Shown here piece after piece: positions 63,140 to 64,000 of a stretch of DNA of 64,000 nt. The position numbers were made by a program, and so were the translations under genes. The number at the start of each line of letters is the position of its first letter. The first letter of the stretch is position 1. Source of the stretch: Desulfosarcina alkanivorans (GTDB taxonomy: Bacteria > Desulfobacterota > Desulfobacteria > Desulfobacterales > Desulfosarcinaceae). The notes under the pieces were generated by a model that was not told the DNA's origin, did no database searches, and saw only the letters and a program-made list of their open reading frames with translations. The stretch lies in assembly GCF_009688945.1 (NCBI RefSeq), contig NZ_AP021874.1, positions 1,860,001 through 1,924,000 of the forward strand. The letters run 5' to 3'.

Positions 63140-64000
63140 ATGAAACGAAGGACTTTTCTCAAATCAATGGCGGCCACCGGGATTGCCTCTTCCATGACAG
63201 GGGCTGTGATTCCAAATAAGGCCGAAGCAGCCAAGAAACTCGACATTGGTGAGATTCAGGGTCTCAAGATCGATGTGTTGACGGAAACCAGCTGGTTCAA
63301 CAACGATATTTTCAAAAAGGATATCATGGATTACGGCGGGGCCATGACCAATCAATACACGATTCCCTGGCATTGGGACAATGCCGGAGGGTATGCGGTT
63401 TTGATTACGGTCACCACGCTCGAAGGTCAGGAACGCAAATTCATGATGGACTTCGGCTGGAACAATGAATGGATGGATTATATCTACGAAGAAAAAAGCG
63501 ATGTCGCTTCATTGATAAGCAAAGATGAAATCGAATTCTGGGTTCTGTCGCACTGGCATCTGGATCACTATTGGGGCGTCGAATCCACCTTGAAACGCAA
63601 ACAGGACATCACTTTGTATGCGCCGGCAACCTACTACCCTGAAGATATGGCACTGCTGAAAGACAAGGCCCATCACACGGCAAAAAACAAAGAAACCGGT
63701 CAGATGGATCATATTTGCAAGAACGATTATCCCCATACGGGAAAACTGGTTTTGTGCGATCCCAAAGGTGAAAACGGGGAAGGAATTTACCGATTGATGC
63801 CCGGTGTGGCGGTTCGAAATTTTGATGTGCCGATTCTCTTGCGGGTGCGGGGTGAAAACGTACTCTATTTCAACGTAAAAGACAAAGGCTTGGTTACGGT
63901 AACCGGCTGCTGTCACCCGGGAATTCTGTCGCTGTTTTCATATGGGAGGAAGAACTTCAAGGGGTACAAACCCTATGGTTGCTATGGCGGATTGCACATC
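63140..64000 (+). CDS. Tat-exported metallo-beta-lactamase-fold hydrolase (3' end outside window)
   Basis: 287 codons with no stop before the window ends. The N-terminus MKRRTFLKSMAATGIASSM is a twin-arginine signal (RRTFLK), so the protein is folded with its metals before export. The body is a metallo-beta-lactamase fold with SHWHLDHYWG (HxHxDH) near residue 137 and a later GCCHPG loop with a metal-ligand His near 258. The nearest family I recognise is the 7,8-dihydropterin-6-methyl...phosphate-synthase-like MBL group. The substrate is unknown. GGAG precedes the ATG. It should be co-transcribed with the cytochrome. Confidence 0.88.
   Translation, partial: MKRRTFLKSMAATGIASSMTGAVIPNKAEAAKKLDIGEIQGLKIDVLTETSWFNNDIFKKDIMDYGGAMTNQYTIPWHWDNAGGYAVLITVTTLEGQERKFMMDFGWNNEWMDYIYEEKSDVASLISKDEIEFWVLSHWHLDHYWGVESTLKRKQDITLYAPATYYPEDMALLKDKAHHTAKNKETGQMDHICKNDYPHTGKLVLCDPKGENGEGIYRLMPGVAVRNFDVPILLRVRGENVLYFNVKDKGLVTVTGCCHPGILSLFSYGRKNFKGYKPYGCYGGLHI

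Overview
The window reads as chromosomal DNA of a GC-rich, strictly anaerobic Desulfobacterota bacterium, most like the Desulfosarcina/Desulfobacter group of sulfate reducers. The evidence is indirect: formate-tetrahydrofolate ligase, an ADP-forming acyl-CoA synthetase, a lactate-type FAD/Fe-S dehydrogenase, FeoAB with its Cys-rich partner, a flavodiiron/hybrid-cluster stress module, many PAS/histidine-kinase/sigma-54 proteins, and a HesB-like protein with an in-frame UGA at the position where this family carries selenocysteine in such bacteria. I see no rRNA, tRNA, CRISPR array, insertion sequence or prophage.

Layout. 1-9.2 kb: the end of an ABC exporter, fhs, a CheX-CheX-FliN fusion facing a degenerate sigma-54-type AAA+ gene, a universal stress protein, coaE and an HD-GYP protein. 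9.3-17.4 kb: prfC, a PAS/LuxR regulator, a nitroreductase plus crotonase pair, the HesB-like selenoprotein, a macro-domain protein, a zinc-ribbon protein, ndk and a TrmJ-like methyltransferase. 17.5-28.6 kb, all on the minus strand: ModF-like ATPase, leuB, ExeA-like ATPase with a TAXI binding protein, feoAB with its small partner, a Cu/Zn-type permease with an ArsR repressor, and a class II aldolase. 29-45.3 kb, plus strand: lactate dehydrogenase, RlmI, DUF302, then FHA-adenylate cyclase, an RND protein carrying cAMP-binding and GGDEF-like domains, a DadA-like oxidase, a histidine kinase, the acyl-CoA synthetase and a pentapeptide-repeat protein. 45.3-58.2 kb, minus strand: VOC protein, PAS protein, broken hcp, flavodiiron protein, DUF1858, a Crp/Fnr regulator, two SPFH proteins, a flippase, cysteine desulfidase and a hybrid kinase. 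58.7-64 kb: a serine-hydrolase lipoprotein and a sigma-54 activator divergent from a cytochrome c plus Tat-exported metallo-beta-lactamase-fold pair.

How parts may work together. (1) A soluble FHA-cyclase lies 28 bp upstream of an RND-type membrane protein whose cytoplasmic tail has a CRP-like cAMP pocket and a degenerate GGDEF domain: a candidate second-messenger-gated exporter. (2) A Crp/Fnr protein lies beside a perfect TTTGCG-N4-CGCAAA site placed to activate DUF1858-flavodiiron-hcp, but hcp has lost its middle and is frameshifted. (3) A PAS-AAA activator faces a good -24/-12 promoter driving the cytochrome and MBL genes. (4) The metal genes have recognisable operators: a DtxR-like box before feoAB and an ArsR-type inverted repeat before the repressor.

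Many intergenic gaps hold short degenerate tandem repeats of 7, 8 or 9 bp with different motifs, and two hold long inverted repeats. These recurrent elements are not explained by the genes.
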